Shown here one piece after another: positions 62,923 to 64,000 of a stretch of DNA of 64,000 nucleotides (position 1 is the first letter of the stretch; each line of letters opens with the position of its first letter). The notes beneath the pieces are model-generated. The model was not told the origin of the DNA. It did no database searches and saw nothing but the letters and a program-made list of their open reading frames with translations. The DNA lies in NCBI RefSeq assembly GCF_007997215.1, contig NZ_VORW01000014.1, positions 1-64,000 on the forward strand. The letters run 5' to 3'. The position numbers and the translations under genes were made by a program. This stretch comes from Algoriphagus aquimarinus. Its GTDB lineage: Bacteria > Bacteroidota > Bacteroidia > Cytophagales > Cyclobacteriaceae.

Positions 62923-62996
62923 AAAAACCATGCAATTTGAAAGTTTAATTTTCAAATTGCATGGTTTTTGTTTTATTTTTATGCAATTTGAAAGTA
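62923..62996. repeat. 20-bp perfect inverted repeat plus a third direct copy before the DUF4143 ATPase gene
   Basis: AAAAACCATGCAATTTGAAA (62923-62942) and its exact reverse complement (62950-62969) are separated by 7 nt. A third copy of the core, ATGCAATTTGAAAGT, recurs at 62981-62995, followed like the first by TATAAT/TTTAAT-type sequence and 14 nt before the ATPase ATG. The hairpin is followed by T-rich DNA and could end transcription of the tRNA side; three copies of one core also look like an operator. Confidence 0.75.
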
Positions 62997-63009
62997 TAAT
63001 ATAAAGGAG

Positions 63010-64000
63010 ATGATCCAAAGATTACTTGAAGAAAAGCTTATTGATAGCCTAAGAAATATGCCTGTGGTAGTTATTCTTGGCCCACGGCAAGTAGGCAAAA
63101 CTACACTGGCCTTAGACTTGGCAAAGACTGCTTTGGACAAACCTATCCATTATTTGGATCTGGAGCTGAATTCTGATTTGGCTAAACTCGATGATGCAGA
63201 AAGCTATTTAAGACGCTTTGAAAATCAGCTTTTGGTAATCGACGAGGTGCAAAGAAAACCAGAACTCTTCCCGGTGATTCGAGCTTTGGTGGATTTGCGC
63301 AAGCGGAATGGAGAGCGTGCGGGACATTTTCTTCTATTAGGCTCTGCCTCACGAGATCTTTTGCAACAATCTTCTGAATCTCTTGCAGGACGAATTCGGT
63401 ACTTGGAACTCAATCCCTTTTCTGCCAATGAACTTAACATTAACGATCCCTTAGGTTTTAACTTGGAGAAATTATGGTTTCGTGGTGGTTTTCCAGACAG
63501 CTATCTAGCAGAATCAGAAATCCAAAGTCAAAACTGGCGACGAGACTTTATTTCCACTTATGTTGAGAAAGATATTCCGCTCTTTGGTCCACAAGTTCCA
63601 GCCACACGAATGAAACGCTTCTGGTCCATGTTAGCGCATTATCACGGGCAACAAGCGGTAATGACAGAGATCGCCAAAAGTCTGGAGGTAAGCCACACCA
63701 CCGCCCGAAATTACTTGGATATTCTTCAGGATTTCTTCATGGTGAGGCAGGTACACCCTTGGTCTGGCAACACAAAAAAGCGATTGGTAAAAACCCCCAA
63801 AGTATATATTCGGGACACAGGATTATTACATAGTCTACTGAACGTTTCTTCTTTCGATCAGCTGCTAGGACATCCAGCCGTCGGGGCAAGCTGGGAAGGA
63901 TTTGTGATGGAAAATATCCTAAACCAATTACCCGCTGACTGGACAGCAAGCTATTATCGCTCAAGTAATCAGGCAGAAATTGACTTAGTTCTTGAGTTTG
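63010..64000 (+). CDS. AAA ATPase with DUF4143 domain, cut by window end
   Basis: At least 330 residues are visible. Walker A GPRQVGKT is at 24-31, Walker B LLVIDEVQRKPELFPVIRAL near 74, and sensor region LLLGSASRDLLQ near 118. The C-terminal part has the winged helix EIAKSLEVSHTTARNYLDIL and the start of the DUF4143 domain (KTPKVYIRDTGLLHSLL, GASWEGFVMENILNQL), ending ... SNQAEIDLVLEF, where the nuclease-like core D/E residues of the C-terminal fold begin. Members are common, patchily distributed and of unknown function. A 20-bp inverted repeat precedes the gene. Frame is intact to the window end. Confidence 0.88.
   Translation, partial: MIQRLLEEKLIDSLRNMPVVVILGPRQVGKTTLALDLAKTALDKPIHYLDLELNSDLAKLDDAESYLRRFENQLLVIDEVQRKPELFPVIRALVDLRKRNGERAGHFLLLGSASRDLLQQSSESLAGRIRYLELNPFSANELNINDPLGFNLEKLWFRGGFPDSYLAESEIQSQNWRRDFISTYVEKDIPLFGPQVPATRMKRFWSMLAHYHGQQAVMTEIAKSLEVSHTTARNYLDILQDFFMVRQVHPWSGNTKKRLVKTPKVYIRDTGLLHSLLNVSSFDQLLGHPAVGASWEGFVMENILNQLPADWTASYYRSSNQAEIDLVLEF

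Noticed and set aside
62682-62924. Plus- and minus-strand frames over the tRNA-Leu gene
   Set aside because: They read through the tRNA and its terminator; spurious frames over tRNAs are common.
1-64000. CRISPR arrays, prophage or rRNA operon
   Set aside because: No regularly spaced direct repeats, phage structural genes or rRNA sequence were seen.

Overview
The window reads as chromosomal DNA of a Bacteroidota bacterium, most likely order Cytophagales (Cyclobacteriaceae, Algoriphagus-like). Grounds for this: a type IX secretion sorting domain on a 926-residue surface protein, a three-gene sdhCAB operon with a single fused membrane subunit, promoters with the Bacteroidota -7 box TAnnTTTG, a ComEC without a metallo-beta-lactamase tail, a DnaJ with half the usual zinc centre, and dispersed palindromes common in this phylum. 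The genus is inference. Almost everything is housekeeping; accessory DNA is limited to the two window edges and a few repeat-rich gaps.

Layout. 1-127: right end of an IS3-like insertion sequence. 180-3723 (minus): panB, a PyrR-like phosphoribosyltransferase, rsgA and the Kdo transferase waaA. 3915-7880: a low-molecular-weight tyrosine phosphatase, two divergent Tat-exported Gfo/Idh/MocA oxidoreductases and a GNAT enzyme. 8011-16526 (minus): a divergent TruA paralogue, a PHP-domain lipoprotein, lolA after ftsK, pyrD and an M28 peptidase. 16894-23458: gcvP, lipA, a small outer-membrane protein, OsmC and serine dehydratase. 23447-28717 (minus): two membrane proteins, upp, a NatAB-type ABC exporter and a secreted protein. 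28798-33683 (minus): dnaJ, grpE, obg, adk, hpt and an M42-like peptidase. 33855-39318: ompA-family porin-like protein, a 660-bp gene-free stretch, then sdhCAB.

39621-48633: the T9SS cargo protein coupled to a DCC-family protein, fabD, folK, sppA, a flavin reductase and a secreted endo/exonuclease-phosphatase. 48730-49545: an accessory GIY-YIG protein beside repeat DNA. 49830-59142 (minus): a tightly packed run transcribed comEC, enoyl-CoA hydratase, recQ, unknown, NUDIX, thioesterase, TPR lipoprotein, Sua5/TsaC and pgk. 59362-62651: outer-membrane barrel, GNAT, phoH, SAM-hydrolase and a monooxygenase-fold protein. 62731-62812: tRNA-Leu(CAA). 63010-64000: a DUF4143-type ATPase cut by the window end, preceded by a 20-bp perfect inverted repeat.

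The most unusual signal is a 5' leader of about 95-115 nt present three times, each time ending exactly at the start codon of an unrelated minus-strand gene (M28 peptidase, flavin reductase, outer-membrane barrel). Its two conserved arms can pair as a stem with a tandem G.A internal loop. It may be a cis-acting RNA or a promoter-carrying dispersed repeat; the sequence alone cannot settle which. No CRISPR array, rRNA, prophage or complete defence island is present.
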